Of a stretch of 48,790 nucleotides of DNA, positions 26,830 to 40,596 are shown piece after piece (position 1 is the first letter of the stretch; each line of letters starts with the position of its first letter). The position numbers were made by a program, and so were the translations under genes. The notes under the pieces are model-generated. The model saw only the letters and a list, made by a program, of their open reading frames with translations, did no database searches and was not told the DNA's origin. This stretch comes from an uncultured Lachnospiraceae bacterium (GTDB lineage: Bacteria > Bacillota > Clostridia > Lachnospirales > Lachnospiraceae). The stretch is from positions 1-48,790 of the forward strand of contig CANRHU010000018.1 in NCBI GenBank assembly GCA_947630485.1, in the 5' to 3' direction.

Positions 26830-26858
26830 TTGCATATGAAGCGATTTTTGAGTATACT
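26830..26858 (+). promoter_or_regulatory. Sigma-A promoter of the Rpn nuclease gene
   Basis: TTGCAT (26830-26835), a 17-base spacer and TATACT (26853-26858), 42 bases before the ATG. The gene is thus independent of the upstream sugar operon. Confidence 0.75.
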
Positions 26859-26899
26859 AAAAGTAGAAGGGTGACTGACACGGCAGGAGGGAATTGCTG

Positions 26900-27853
26900 A
26901 TGGCGGAAAAAGATATGACGGAAAAGACGCTGGAAGCGTATAACGATGTATTTGCCGATATCGTGAATGTTCTCCTGTTTGGCGGCAGGAGGCTTGTAAG
27001 AGAAGACGATCTTGAAGACGAAATGCCACGTTCCATATACAAGGCGGATGGAAAACTTCATGAAGAGGAACGGGATGTCGCCAAGCGCTGGAAGGATTGC
27101 GGCGTCCGGATCGCACTGTTCGGGATCGAGAATCAGACGGAACCGGAAGGGAATATGCCAATCCGTGTGATCGGATATGACGGGGCTGCATACAGGGGTC
27201 AGATGCTTCGCAATAAGAAGGCAGAAGAAAACGAAAAATATTATCCGGTTGTTACTTTAGTATTATATTTCGGGTTTAAGCAGCATTGGAACAAGCCGCG
27301 CACTTTATATGACTGCTTTCAGATTCCGGATGATTTGAAACCTTATGTGAATGATTACCGTATCAATCTGTTTGAGGTCGCGTGGCTTTCCGATGAGCAG
27401 CTGGGGATGTTTACGAGTGATTTCAAATATCTGGCTGATTATTGTGTCCAGATGAGAAAGCAGAACGATTATGAGAAGCCTTCGGAGACGGTTGCGGCTC
27501 CGAATATGGATACGGTTAAGCATTATGACGAGTTATTCAAACTGTTTACTGTAATGACGGGTGATCCCCGTTTTGAGGAAACGGCGAATGAGGTAAGGAA
27601 AGAAGGAGGTCCGAGAACCATGTGTGAAGTATTGGATAGAATCGAGGCCAGAGGAGAGGCCAGAGGAGAGGCCAGAGGAGAGGCCAGAGGAGAGGCCAGA
27701 GGAGAAGCCAGAGGAGAACAAAGAGGAAGGATCAATACATGGCTGACTGCTGTCAGGAATCTTATGAAATCTACCAAATGGACGGCGGACCAGGCCATGG
27801 AGGTTCTTGGTGTCCCGGCAGAAGAACAGAAGGAGCTTAGAGCAAGGCTGTAA
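26900..27853 (+). CDS. Rpn/YhgA-family nuclease (RpnL-type toxin candidate)
   Basis: A 317-residue protein of the recombination-promoting nuclease/putative transposase family (PD-(D/E)XK fold). The N-terminal domain shows the family line GIENQTEPEGNMPIRVIGYDG (Glu-x-Gln active-site region), preceded by WKDCGVRIALF. The C-terminus has six copies of the four-residue unit ARGE-type (27644-27715) and a helical end. Rpn proteins are DNA endonucleases with anti-phage toxicity that can be blocked by their own separately translated C-terminal domain (established for several Rpn proteins). ATG 26900 follows GGAGG; it has its own promoter and a terminator downstream. See the internal start at 27620. 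Confidence 0.88.
   Translation: MAEKDMTEKTLEAYNDVFADIVNVLLFGGRRLVREDDLEDEMPRSIYKADGKLHEEERDVAKRWKDCGVRIALFGIENQTEPEGNMPIRVIGYDGAAYRGQMLRNKKAEENEKYYPVVTLVLYFGFKQHWNKPRTLYDCFQIPDDLKPYVNDYRINLFEVAWLSDEQLGMFTSDFKYLADYCVQMRKQNDYEKPSETVAAPNMDTVKHYDELFKLFTVMTGDPRFEETANEVRKEGGPRTMCEVLDRIEARGEARGEARGEARGEARGEARGEQRGRINTWLTAVRNLMKSTKWTADQAMEVLGVPAEEQKELRARL
27620..27853 (+). CDS. Internal in-frame start: RpnS-type antitoxin candidate
   Basis: The ATG at 27620 lies inside and in frame with the nuclease gene and is preceded by AGAAGGAGGT at 27601-27610, a full match to the 16S rRNA tail, with 9-10 bases spacing. This is better than most true starts in the window. Translation from it gives 77 residues starting MCEVLDRI and containing the whole four-residue repeat helix and the C-terminal domain. 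This is exactly the portion that, in described Rpn systems, is made separately as a small antitoxin that dimerises through the repeat-bearing helix. I see no clear internal promoter, so it may be made from the full-length mRNA. Confidence 0.7.
   Translation: MCEVLDRIEARGEARGEARGEARGEARGEARGEQRGRINTWLTAVRNLMKSTKWTADQAMEVLGVPAEEQKELRARL
27644..27727 (+). repeat. Seven 12-base units in the Rpn gene
   Basis: Six copies of GAGGCCAGAGGA (the last with one change) plus a diverged seventh, GAACAAAGAGGA, encode EARG repeats. Such identical short units change copy number by slippage without shifting the frame. Confidence 0.95.
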
Positions 27854-27886
27854 TTGTCGTTATCCATCTGTTCGTGTGGAATGTAG

Positions 27887-27925
27887 AAACGGGGATTGCC
27901 TTAGTGGGTGATTCCCGTTTTCGTT
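27887..27925 (+). terminator. Terminator after the Rpn gene
   Basis: A 10-base stem (AAACGGGGAT at 27887 with ATTCCCGTTT at 27911, one G-T pair), a 14-base loop and TTTTCGTTT-type tail. Confidence 0.65.
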
Positions 27926-28021
27926 TGCCTGACGCGCATGTTTCTCAGTTTTATAGGGAAGACCCGTTTTTGAAGAAAAAGCGGCGTAAAAGGTGGGATG
28001 TACCTACTTTCTTGGGAATGC

Positions 28022-28050
28022 TTTACAAGAATAGTGAAAACTGGTATCAT
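28022..28050 (+). promoter_or_regulatory. Sigma-A promoter of the DUF512-der-plsY-gpsA operon
   Basis: TTTACA (28022-28027), a 17-base spacer and TATCAT (28045-28050), about 115 bases before the first start. The leader holds no recognised riboswitch. Confidence 0.65.
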
Positions 28051-28165
28051 AGGATATGGAAATGAACTGCCGGACGCTGTGGCGGCACAGGACGAATCGT
28101 GTAGGCCGCGGCGAGGGCGCAGGATGCGGCGCGGCAGGGTTTGGGCGGCAGGGAAAGGATGCACA

Positions 28166-29542
28166 ATGAAGAAGAAACGCGGCCATTTGATCCGCTCGGT
28201 GGATCCCGGATCCATCGCGGATGAGCTGGGGCTTAAGCCGGGCGACCGTCTGATTTCCATCGACGGACACGACCCGGAAGACATTTTTGATTATGAATAT
28301 TACCTGGAGAACGAGTCGGTTGTCGTGCTGGTGGAGACGGCTGAGGGCGAGGAATGGGAGCTGGACATCGAAAACGACTATCAGGATCTGGGACTGACGT
28401 TTGAAAACGGCCTGATGAGCGAGTACCGCTCCTGCACGAACAAATGCATTTTCTGCTTTATCGACCAGATGCCGCCGGGGATGCGCGATACGCTGTATTT
28501 TAAGGACGACGATTCCCGGCTCTCCTTTCTGCAGGGCAACTACGTCACGCTGACGAATATGAAAAAGAAGGATATCGACCGGATCATCCGTTTTAAGCTG
28601 TCGCCGATCAACATCTCCGTCCATACGACGAATCCGGAGCTTCGGTGCATGATGCTTCACAACCGGTTTGCGGGAAAGGCCCTGGAGAATATCGACCGGC
28701 TGTATCAGGCGAAAACGCCGATGAACGGTCAGATCGTGCTGTGTAAGGGGATCAATGACGGGGATGAGCTGGAGCGCACGATCCGCGACCTGAGCCGCTA
28801 TATTCCCTACATGGAGAGCGTGTCGGTGGTGCCGGTGGGGCTTACGAAGTTCCGGGACGGACTGTATCCGCTTGAGCCGATCACGCCGGAGGACGCGGCG
28901 CGGACCATCGATCAGGTGGAGCGCTGGCAGCGCGGGCTGTATGAGGAGCACGGAACGCATTTCATTCACGCCAGCGACGAGTTCTACATCCTGGCGGGGC
29001 GGCCGCTGCCGGAGGCGGAGCGCTACGACGGCTATATCCAGCTGGAGAACGGCGTCGGCATGGTGCGGCTGATGACCGAGGAGGTTTTTGAGACGCTTGC
29101 GCAGCTTGAGGGCGATAAGAAGGAGGAGGAGCTGTCGGTGGCGACAGGGCTTCTCGCGGCTGATTATATCCGCGGTTTTCTCGATGAGATCGCGAAGAAA
29201 TTCCCGAACCGGAAGGTGCGTCTCTATCCGATTGTCAATGAGTTTTTCGGGGAAATGATTACGGTTTCCGGCCTGATTACCGGCCGGGATCTGATCCGCC
29301 AGCTGAGCGGGAAGCCGCTTGGGAAAAGGCTCCTTCTGCCGGTCAATATGTTCCGCAGCGGGGAGGACGTATTTCTGGACGATGTGACCAGGCAGCAGGT
29401 GGAAAATGCTTTACAAGTCCCGGTGAATATTGTAAAATCAAGCGGACAGGATTTTGTGGCGGCAGTGCTCGCGCCGCCGGAGGACGACGGGCCCGCGGAG
29501 CACGGGGCCTATGAGCTGCCGGGGCTGGAGCAGATAATATAA
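28166..29542 (+). CDS. DUF512 radical SAM/PDZ protein
   Basis: A 458-residue cytoplasmic protein with an N-terminal PDZ-like domain ([23 protein letters not shown]), the radical SAM cluster motif Cys90-x3-Cys94-x2-Cys97 (CTNKCIFCF), a barrel ([14 protein letters not shown]), and the DUF512 C-terminal domain ([24 protein letters not shown]). Such proteins are widespread in Clostridia next to der; their reaction is unknown. ATG 28166 follows GGGAAAGGA and starts at the conserved PDZ edge; an upstream in-frame start has no site. First gene of the der-plsY-gpsA operon. Confidence 0.93.
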   Translation: MKKKRGHLIRSVDPGSIADELGLKPGDRLISIDGHDPEDIFDYEYYLENESVVVLVETAEGEEWELDIENDYQDLGLTFENGLMSEYRSCTNKCIFCFIDQMPPGMRDTLYFKDDDSRLSFLQGNYVTLTNMKKKDIDRIIRFKLSPINISVHTTNPELRCMMLHNRFAGKALENIDRLYQAKTPMNGQIVLCKGINDGDELERTIRDLSRYIPYMESVSVVPVGLTKFRDGLYPLEPITPEDAARTIDQVERWQRGLYEEHGTHFIHASDEFYILAGRPLPEAERYDGYIQLENGVGMVRLMTEEVFETLAQLEGDKKEEELSVATGLLAADYIRGFLDEIAKKFPNRKVRLYPIVNEFFGEMITVSGLITGRDLIRQLSGKPLGKRLLLPVNMFRSGEDVFLDDVTRQQVENALQVPVNIVKSSGQDFVAAVLAPPEDDGPAEHGAYELPGLEQII

Positions 29543-29564
29543 CAGACAAAAACAGGAGACAGAT

Positions 29565-30896
29565 ATGAGTAAACCCATCGTAGCCATCGTAGGACGTCCG
29601 AATGTGGGCAAGTCCACGCTGTTTAACGCCCTGGCGGGGCAGCAGATCGCGATCGTCAAGGACACGCCGGGCGTGACCAGGGACCGGATCTACGCGGACT
29701 GCACATGGCTGGACAAGAATTTTACATTGATCGATACCGGAGGCATCGAGCCGGAGAGCAAGGATATCATCCTGTCTCAGATGCGGGAGCAGGCGGAGAT
29801 TGCGATCGCCACGGCGGACGTGATTATTTTCATGGTGGATGTGCGGCAGGGGCTTACGGACGCGGATTTCAAGGTGGCGGACATGCTTCGGAAGGCCCGC
29901 AAGCCGGTGGTTCTCTGCGTCAATAAGGTGGACAGCGCCCAGAAGTTCGGCAACGACGTCTATGAGTTTTATAATCTGGGAATCGGCGACCCCTATGGGA
30001 TTTCGGCGGCTTCCATGCTGGGACTCGGGGAGCTGCTGGACGAGGTGGTAAAGCATTTCGACCTTACGCAGCTTGAGGCTGAGGACGACGACAGGCCGCG
30101 GGTGGCCATTGTCGGCAAGCCGAATGTGGGCAAGTCCTCCCTGGTCAATAAGCTGGTGGGCGAGAACCGCATGATCGTCTCCGACATCGCCGGAACCACT
30201 AGGGACGCGGTGGACACGCAGGTGGTATATAACGGCGCGGAGTATGTGTTCATCGACACGGCGGGACTGCGGCGGAAGAATAAGATCAAGGAAGAGCTGG
30301 AGCGTTACAGCATTATCCGGGCCGTGGCCGCTGTGGAGCGGGCGGACGTGGTGATCGTGGTCATCGACGCCACGGAGGGCGTTACCGAGCAGGACGCGAA
30401 GATCGCCGGGATCGCCCACGAGCGCGGCAAGGGCGTTATCGTCGCCGTCAATAAGTGGGATGCCATCGAGAAGAACGACAAGACGATCTATGAATTCACG
30501 CGGAAGGTGCGGGATACCCTCTCCTTCATGCCCTACGCGGAGATCGTGTTCATCTCGGCGTTGACGGGCCAGCGGATTAATAAAATGTTCGAGACCATCG
30601 ATATGGTGCGCCAAAACCAGAACCTGCGGGTGGCGACCGGCGTGCTTAACGAGATTATCACCCAGGCGGTGGCTATGAAGCAGCCGCCGTCAGATAAGGG
30701 CAAGCGGCTGAAAATTTTCTATGTGACCCAGGTGGCGGTGAAGCCGCCTGCGTTCGTGGTGTTTGTGAACGATAAGGAGCTGATGCATTTCTCCTATCAG
30801 CGGTATCTGGAGAACCAGATCCGCGAGACCTTCGGGTTTAAGGGGACGCCCCTTAGGTTCATGATCCGCGAGAGGAACGCGAAGGAGAATGCATAA
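29565..30896 (+). CDS. der: Ribosome-assembly GTPase Der (EngA)
   Basis: A 443-residue protein with two tandem GTPase domains and a KH-like C-terminus. G1 loops are GRPNVGKST (residues 9-17) and GKPNVGKSS (about 183-191). The DTPG and [12 protein letters not shown] switch regions are present in each half, with NKVD and NKWD specificity motifs. Der promotes 50S subunit maturation and is essential in most bacteria. AGGAGA precedes the ATG, 22 bases after the DUF512 gene. Operon order with plsY and gpsA is the usual one in Firmicutes. Confidence 0.98.
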   Translation: MSKPIVAIVGRPNVGKSTLFNALAGQQIAIVKDTPGVTRDRIYADCTWLDKNFTLIDTGGIEPESKDIILSQMREQAEIAIATADVIIFMVDVRQGLTDADFKVADMLRKARKPVVLCVNKVDSAQKFGNDVYEFYNLGIGDPYGISAASMLGLGELLDEVVKHFDLTQLEAEDDDRPRVAIVGKPNVGKSSLVNKLVGENRMIVSDIAGTTRDAVDTQVVYNGAEYVFIDTAGLRRKNKIKEELERYSIIRAVAAVERADVVIVVIDATEGVTEQDAKIAGIAHERGKGVIVAVNKWDAIEKNDKTIYEFTRKVRDTLSFMPYAEIVFISALTGQRINKMFETIDMVRQNQNLRVATGVLNEIITQAVAMKQPPSDKGKRLKIFYVTQVAVKPPAFVVFVNDKELMHFSYQRYLENQIRETFGFKGTPLRFMIRERNAKENA

Positions 30897-30910
30897 GAGA
30901 GGAGAAGGCT

Positions 30911-31552
30911 ATGGAACGTATCATCTGTCTTGCGATCGGATACGCCTGCGGGCTTATCCAGACCGGGTATTTCTACACGAAGGCCCACCATGTGGATATT
31001 CGGAGCGTGGGCAGCGGCAATTCCGGCAGTACAAACGTGCTTCGGGCCATGGGAGCAAAGGCCGGACTGATCGTTTTTCTGGGGGATGCGTTTAAGACGC
31101 TGATCCCATGCCTGATCGTGCGTGCGGTATTTCAGACGCGGATGCCGGAGATGGCGAATCTCCTGGTGCTTTACACGGCCTTCGGCGCGATCCTGGGGCA
31201 CAATTTTCCGTTTTATTTAAACTTTAAGGGCGGCAAGGGAATCGCTTCCACGGCGGGACTTCTGGCGGCCATGGACTGGCGGGCGATGCTCATCTGCCTT
31301 GCGGCCTTTATCATCATCGTGGCCGCGACAAGGTTCGTGTCGCTCGGCTCGCTGGTCGTTGTGAGTATCTTTTTGGTCTGTATGATCTTCTTCGGAAGCC
31401 GCGGCGACTATGGACTGGCGCCGCGGTATCTGACGGAATTCTATGTGCTTTCCGCCGCGGTAACGGCAATGGCGTTCTGGCGGCATAAGGCCAACATTGT
31501 CAGGCTGATCCATGGGAATGAGAATAAGGTCAGCATCGGCGGAAAGAAATAA
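30911..31552 (+). CDS. plsY: Acyl-phosphate:glycerol-3-phosphate acyltransferase PlsY
   Basis: A 213-residue membrane protein with about five to six helices that acylates glycerol 3-phosphate with acyl phosphate, the first step of phospholipid synthesis. The three catalytic motifs are visible: GSGNSGSTNVLRAMG (about residues 35-49), GHNFPFYLNFKGGKG (about 96-110) and the late NIVRLIHGNENK. GGAGAAGG precedes the ATG, 14 bases after der. It is paired with gpsA, which makes its substrate. Confidence 0.97.
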   Translation: MERIICLAIGYACGLIQTGYFYTKAHHVDIRSVGSGNSGSTNVLRAMGAKAGLIVFLGDAFKTLIPCLIVRAVFQTRMPEMANLLVLYTAFGAILGHNFPFYLNFKGGKGIASTAGLLAAMDWRAMLICLAAFIIIVAATRFVSLGSLVVVSIFLVCMIFFGSRGDYGLAPRYLTEFYVLSAAVTAMAFWRHKANIVRLIHGNENKVSIGGKK

Positions 31553-31600
31553 AACGCGGCCCTTGGAAGTGCGGTGCGCGGAAGAAGGGGGACGATTGGT

Positions 31601-32614
31601 TTGGCAAAAATCGGAATTATCGGTGCGGGAAGCTGGGGAACGGCAATCTCGGTTCTCCTCCATGGGAACGGACATGAGGTTGTTTTGTGGTCGGCGCTTC
31701 CCCAGGAAATCGAGGAGCTTAGGGAGAAGCATGAACACCGCAACCTTCCGGGAGTGATTCTGCCGGGGGACATCGTATTTACGGCGGATCTGCGCGAGGC
31801 CATGGCGGATAAAGAGATGCTTGTCCTTGCGGTGCCGTCCGTCTACACAAGGAAGACGGCGGCGTCCATGAGGGCGTACCTAAAGCCGGGACAGCTTGTG
31901 GTCAATGTGGCGAAGGGGATTGAGGAGAGCACGCTTATGACGCTGTCCGAGATCATCGGGCAGGAGCTTGACGGAGCGGTGACCGCGGTTCTGTCCGGCC
32001 CAAGTCACGCGGAGGAGGTGAGCCGCGGGCTTCCGACCACCTGTGTGGCGGCGGCCCATTCGAGGACGGCGGCACAGACGGTTCAGAATATGTTCATGGG
32101 GCCGGCGTTCCGCGTCTACACGAGTCCGGACGTCCTGGGAGTCGAGCTTGGCGGGGCGCTGAAAAACGTGATCGCTCTGGCGGCCGGTATCGCGGACGGC
32201 TTAGGCTACGGCGACAATACGAAGGCGGCTTTGATCACCCGCGGCATCCACGAGATCGCCCGCCTCGGCATGGCTATGGGAGGAAAATTCGAGACCTTCT
32301 GCGGTCTGTCCGGGATCGGGGATCTGATTGTGACCTGCGCGAGTATGCACAGCCGCAACCGCCGCGCGGGCATTCTGATCGGCCAAGGCTGCACCATGCA
32401 GGAGGCTATGGATGAGGTTCGTATGGTGGTGGAGGGGGTCTATTCCGCGCGGGCCGCGCTCATGCTTGCGGACCGGTATCACGTGGCGATGCCCATCATT
32501 GAACAGGTGAACCAGGTGCTGTTTGAGGGCAAGCCGGCGGCGGATGCGGTGAGCGAACTGATGATGCGCGATAAGGCGGTGGAGGCGCCCGCGCTGCCCT
32601 GGCCGGAGGTGTAA
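31601..32614 (+). CDS. gpsA: NAD(P)+-dependent glycerol-3-phosphate dehydrogenase
   Basis: A 337-residue cytoplasmic enzyme reducing dihydroxyacetone phosphate to glycerol 3-phosphate for PlsY. The Rossmann motif GIIGAGSWGTA is at the N-terminus. NVAKGIEEST, LSGPSHAEEV, ELGGALKNVIALAAGIADGLG (catalytic Lys) and GIGDLIVTCASMHSRNRR follow. TTG at 31601 is chosen as start: it gives the normal N-terminus MAKIGIIG and follows AAGGGGG by 9 bases. An upstream in-frame GTG would add nine residues. Last gene of the operon; a terminator follows. Confidence 0.96.
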   Translation: MAKIGIIGAGSWGTAISVLLHGNGHEVVLWSALPQEIEELREKHEHRNLPGVILPGDIVFTADLREAMADKEMLVLAVPSVYTRKTAASMRAYLKPGQLVVNVAKGIEESTLMTLSEIIGQELDGAVTAVLSGPSHAEEVSRGLPTTCVAAAHSRTAAQTVQNMFMGPAFRVYTSPDVLGVELGGALKNVIALAAGIADGLGYGDNTKAALITRGIHEIARLGMAMGGKFETFCGLSGIGDLIVTCASMHSRNRRAGILIGQGCTMQEAMDEVRMVVEGVYSARAALMLADRYHVAMPIIEQVNQVLFEGKPAADAVSELMMRDKAVEAPALPWPEV

Positions 32615-32648
32615 AACAGTCAAAAATATATTTCGGGAATATCAAAAA

Positions 32649-32666
32649 TCCCATTGCGTTATGGGA
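32649..32666. other. Small perfect inverted repeat, possible operator
   Basis: TCCCAT-TGCGTT-ATGGGA lies between gpsA and the glycan operon. No T-run follows. It could be an operator for the downstream genes; no clear promoter was found next to it. Confidence 0.35.
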
Positions 32667-32677
32667 TGAAATATGGT

Positions 32678-32718
32678 AGAGTGGTGGCGATGTTGGACAT
32701 TTCCAGCACTCTATTTTT
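32678..32718 (+). terminator. Terminator after gpsA
   Basis: A 10-base stem with one mismatch (AGAGTGGTGG at 32678, CCAGCACTCT at 32703), followed by ATTTTTG. Confidence 0.6.
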
Positions 32719-32747
32719 GTATTAGAATTTAACAGCAGGAGGGTATC

Positions 32748-35700
32748 ATGCATTTTTTAGACAAACGGGTTCAGGTCATCTGTGATGAACTCAAAAAGCT
32801 GCGTGTGAAGAACAGATTCCCGGTTCAGGAATGGGAATACAAAAAAGGAAACTTCTTTCGGCCGGAAGACGCCGAGAACGCGGCGGCGCCGTGGGAGCGT
32901 TTTGACTGCGCCTCCATGCACTGGTACGGTCCGGATGAACATTACTGGTTTAAGACGACGTTTACGGTTCCCGAGAAGCTGGACGGCAGGAGACTCTGGA
33001 TGCATGTCTCCACTCAGATCAAGGAGTGGGACGACGGAAAGAATCCGCAGTTTCTGCTTTTCGTGAACGGTGAGATCATACAGGGTATCGATATGAATCA
33101 CCGGGAGGTCAATCTTACGGAATGCGCGAAGGGCGGCGAACAGCTTCGGATCGATTTGCAGTCCTATACAGGTACGCTCCACAACGAATTCCAGCTCTGG
33201 GTGGATTTCTTCGAGATGGACGCTTTGATCAACAAGGTGTACTACGATCTGCAGGTGCCGCTGTGGGCGTTTTCGCGGATGGAGAAGGAAGACAAGACCC
33301 GCATGGAGATTGAAAATGTCCTCAATGAGACGATCAATCGCATCGATCTGCGGACGCCATATTCACCGGAATTTTACAGAACCCTTCAGGAGGCCAGCGA
33401 CTATATTGATCAGGCGCTCTATACGGATCTGGCCGGCTATAGCGAGGTGATCGCGACCTGTATCGGCCATACCCATATCGACGTGGCCTGGTGGTGGACG
33501 GTGGAGCAGACGAGGGAGAAGACGGGCCGCAGCTTTGCAACTGTGTTAAAGCTGATGGATGAATTCCCGTCCTACCGGTTCATGTCCAGCCAGCCGCAGC
33601 TCTACGCGTTTCTGAAGGAACGCTATCCGGAGCTGTATGCGAAGATTAAGGAGCGCGTGAAGGAACACCGCTGGGAGCCGGAAGGCGGCATGTGGCTGGA
33701 GGCGGACACGAACCTGACGTCCGGCGAGTCCCTTGTGCGCCAGTTTATGCACGGAAAGAGATTTTTTAAGGAAGAATTCGGCGTGGACAGCAGGATCCTG
33801 TGGCTGCCGGACGTGTTCGGCTACAGCGGGGCCCTTCCTCAGATTATGAAGAAATGCGGTATCGATTATTTCATGACGACGAAGCTGTCCTGGAACCAGT
33901 TCAATAAAATCCCCTATGACACCATGCGCTGGAGGGGAATCGACGGCTCGGAAGTGCTGACGCATCTGATTACGACGCTTGGAATCAAGCAGCCGGTGTC
34001 GGATTTCTTCACGACCTACAACGGAACGCTGCATCCGGACTCCATCATGGGCGGCTGGATGCGCTATCAGAATAAAGATATCAATAACGACATCCTGATC
34101 TCCTACGGCTACGGGGACGGCGGCGGCGGCCCAACCAGGGAAATGCTTGAGACTTCCGTGCGTATGGAGAAGGGCATTAAGGGAATTCCGAAGGTGCGGC
34201 AGGAGTTTGCGGGCGTGTTCTTTGATGAACTCAAGGAGAGAGTCTGGGACAGCAAGCGGCTTCCTGTGTGGGAGGGCGAGCTGTACTTTGAGTATCACCG
34301 CGGCACCCTTACCTCCATGGCGCGCAACAAGCGGGCCAACCGGAAGACGGAGCTGGCCCTGATGGATTTGGAGCTTCTGGGCGTACTGGCCGAGGATAAG
34401 GCCGCTTACCCTGCGGAGCAGATTTATAAGATGTGGGAGACGGTGCTTTTAAACCAGTTCCACGACATTCTGCCCGGCTCCTCGATCCATGAGGTCTATG
34501 AGGTGACGAAGCGGGAGTACGAGCAGCTGCACGAGCAGATTGCCGCTCTGGCCGGCGAGCGCCTTCATGCCCTGGCCGGAAGCGGGCACTGCATGATGAT
34601 CGTCAACACGACCGGCAAGCGCCGCGACGACGTGGTATTCTTAGGAGACTGCGACGCGGAGTGGCTGGTGGATATGGCCGGACAGGTCTATCCGTGCCAG
34701 AAGACGGCGGAGGGAACCGTAGCGTTTGTGAAGAATATTCCGGCCAAGGGATATTCCGTCATGTATCAGGTGCACGCCGGTTCCGGGAAGCCCCAGACCG
34801 AAGTGAAGCATCCGTTCAGCCTGACAGATGCGCATACGCTTGAGACGCCGTTCTATACGGTTCATTTTGACGAAAACGGCGAGATCGACCGCCTGTACGA
34901 CAAGGACTGCGGGCGCGAAGTGCTTAAAGAGGGTAAGAAAGCCAACGCCCTTGTCATGTACGAGGATAAGCCGATCTACTACGATAACTGGGACATCGAT
35001 ATCTACTATACGGAGAAGAGCTGGCCGGTCAATGAAGTGGAGTCCATGGAGTGGACGGAGATGGGAGATGTCTGCGCCGTGCTTGAGATTAAGCGCAGGG
35101 CAAGCAAGTCCTCCTTCGTCCAGAAGATTGTCTTCTACGCGGACAGCAGAAGGATCGATTTCAAGACCGACGTGGACTGGAAAGAGCATCAGACGCTTCT
35201 GAAGGTGCATTTCCCGATCAATGTCCATACGGATCAGGCCACCTTCGACGTCCAGTTCGGCAATCTGACCAGGAAGACCCATTCCAACACCAGCTGGGAT
35301 GTGGCCCGATTCGAGAGCTGCGGCCAGAAGTGGATGGATCTGTCGGAGGGCCATTACGGCGTCAGCCTGCTGAATGACTGCAAGTACGGCCACTCAGTGA
35401 AGGACAGCGTGATCGGCCTGAGCCTCATCAAGTCCGGAATCGAGCCGAATCCGGTGGCGGATCAGGAGGAGCATGTGTTCACCTATGCGCTGTATCCCCA
35501 CGCGGAGGGCTGGCAGGCCGCGGGCACCGTGGCGGAGAGCTATAAGCTGAACCAGCCGTTGCTGGCGGTAAACGGCGCGGCGGAGGGCCCGGAGTATTCC
35601 TTCGTGTCTGTGGACGCCCCCAATGTGGTCGTTGAAACCGTGAAAAAGGCGGAGGACGGAAACGGCGTGATCGTCCGCATGTACGAGTCGGAGAACAGTC

Positions 35701-35885
35701 TGACGCACGCGAAGCTGAAAACGGACGGCTCCTTTACGAAGGCATACAGCTGCAATCTTTTGGAGGAAGAGGAAGGCGAACTGCCGCTTAACGACGGGCA
35801 GATCGGCGTTACGCTGAAACCCTTTGAGGTTATTACTGTACGAATGATGAGAGTTGGTATCACTGCTTGTAATCAGAAAGAGTGA
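32748..35885 (+). CDS. GH38 alpha-mannosidase
   Basis: A 1045-residue cytoplasmic zinc-dependent retaining enzyme removing alpha-linked mannose. The metal site begins with GHTHIDVAWWW (His241, His243, Asp245). The nucleophile is Asp355 in WLPDVFGYSG. Later blocks are QFHDILPGSSIHEVYE with the third-ligand His, and the long C-terminal beta-sandwich region (about 600-1045). The N-terminal 230 residues form a beta-rich domain seen in bacterial GH38 of this length. AGGAGGG precedes the ATG. First of seven co-directional glycan genes, so alpha-mannose of N-glycans is the likely target. No signal peptide. Confidence 0.96.
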   Translation: MHFLDKRVQVICDELKKLRVKNRFPVQEWEYKKGNFFRPEDAENAAAPWERFDCASMHWYGPDEHYWFKTTFTVPEKLDGRRLWMHVSTQIKEWDDGKNPQFLLFVNGEIIQGIDMNHREVNLTECAKGGEQLRIDLQSYTGTLHNEFQLWVDFFEMDALINKVYYDLQVPLWAFSRMEKEDKTRMEIENVLNETINRIDLRTPYSPEFYRTLQEASDYIDQALYTDLAGYSEVIATCIGHTHIDVAWWWTVEQTREKTGRSFATVLKLMDEFPSYRFMSSQPQLYAFLKERYPELYAKIKERVKEHRWEPEGGMWLEADTNLTSGESLVRQFMHGKRFFKEEFGVDSRILWLPDVFGYSGALPQIMKKCGIDYFMTTKLSWNQFNKIPYDTMRWRGIDGSEVLTHLITTLGIKQPVSDFFTTYNGTLHPDSIMGGWMRYQNKDINNDILISYGYGDGGGGPTREMLETSVRMEKGIKGIPKVRQEFAGVFFDELKERVWDSKRLPVWEGELYFEYHRGTLTSMARNKRANRKTELALMDLELLGVLAEDKAAYPAEQIYKMWETVLLNQFHDILPGSSIHEVYEVTKREYEQLHEQIAALAGERLHALAGSGHCMMIVNTTGKRRDDVVFLGDCDAEWLVDMAGQVYPCQKTAEGTVAFVKNIPAKGYSVMYQVHAGSGKPQTEVKHPFSLTDAHTLETPFYTVHFDENGEIDRLYDKDCGREVLKEGKKANALVMYEDKPIYYDNWDIDIYYTEKSWPVNEVESMEWTEMGDVCAVLEIKRRASKSSFVQKIVFYADSRRIDFKTDVDWKEHQTLLKVHFPINVHTDQATFDVQFGNLTRKTHSNTSWDVARFESCGQKWMDLSEGHYGVSLLNDCKYGHSVKDSVIGLSLIKSGIEPNPVADQEEHVFTYALYPHAEGWQAAGTVAESYKLNQPLLAVNGAAEGPEYSFVSVDAPNVVVETVKKAEDGNGVIVRMYESENSLTHAKLKTDGSFTKAYSCNLLEEEEGELPLNDGQIGVTLKPFEVITVRMMRVGITACNQKE

Positions 35886-40516
<4,631 letters not shown>

Positions 40517-40525
40517 ACCATAGAG

Positions 40526-40578
40526 CAGGCCGGCAAACGGGCGCGGCGCGGCCGCTTGCCCGCCGGTGAGGCGGCCTG
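40526..40578 (+). other. Nested GC-rich hairpin between hydrolase and GH20 genes
   Basis: CAGGCCG (40526-40532) pairs with CGGCCTG (40572-40578), and inside it CGGGC (40538) pairs with GCCCG (40558), just before the GH20 ribosome-binding site. No T-run. Likely an mRNA stabilising or processing structure. Confidence 0.5.
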
Positions 40579-40596
40579 CCGCAGCAAAAGGAGTGT

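Noticed and set aside
26780-26836. Short leader peptide (about 15 codons) before the Rpn gene
   Set aside because: The GGAGG is only two bases from its ATG and the frame overlaps the Rpn promoter, so it is unlikely to be translated.
27998-28165. Upstream extension of the DUF512 protein
   Set aside because: It begins inside the promoter region, lacks a ribosome-binding site, and the extra 56 residues are not typical; ATG 28166 fits the PDZ start.
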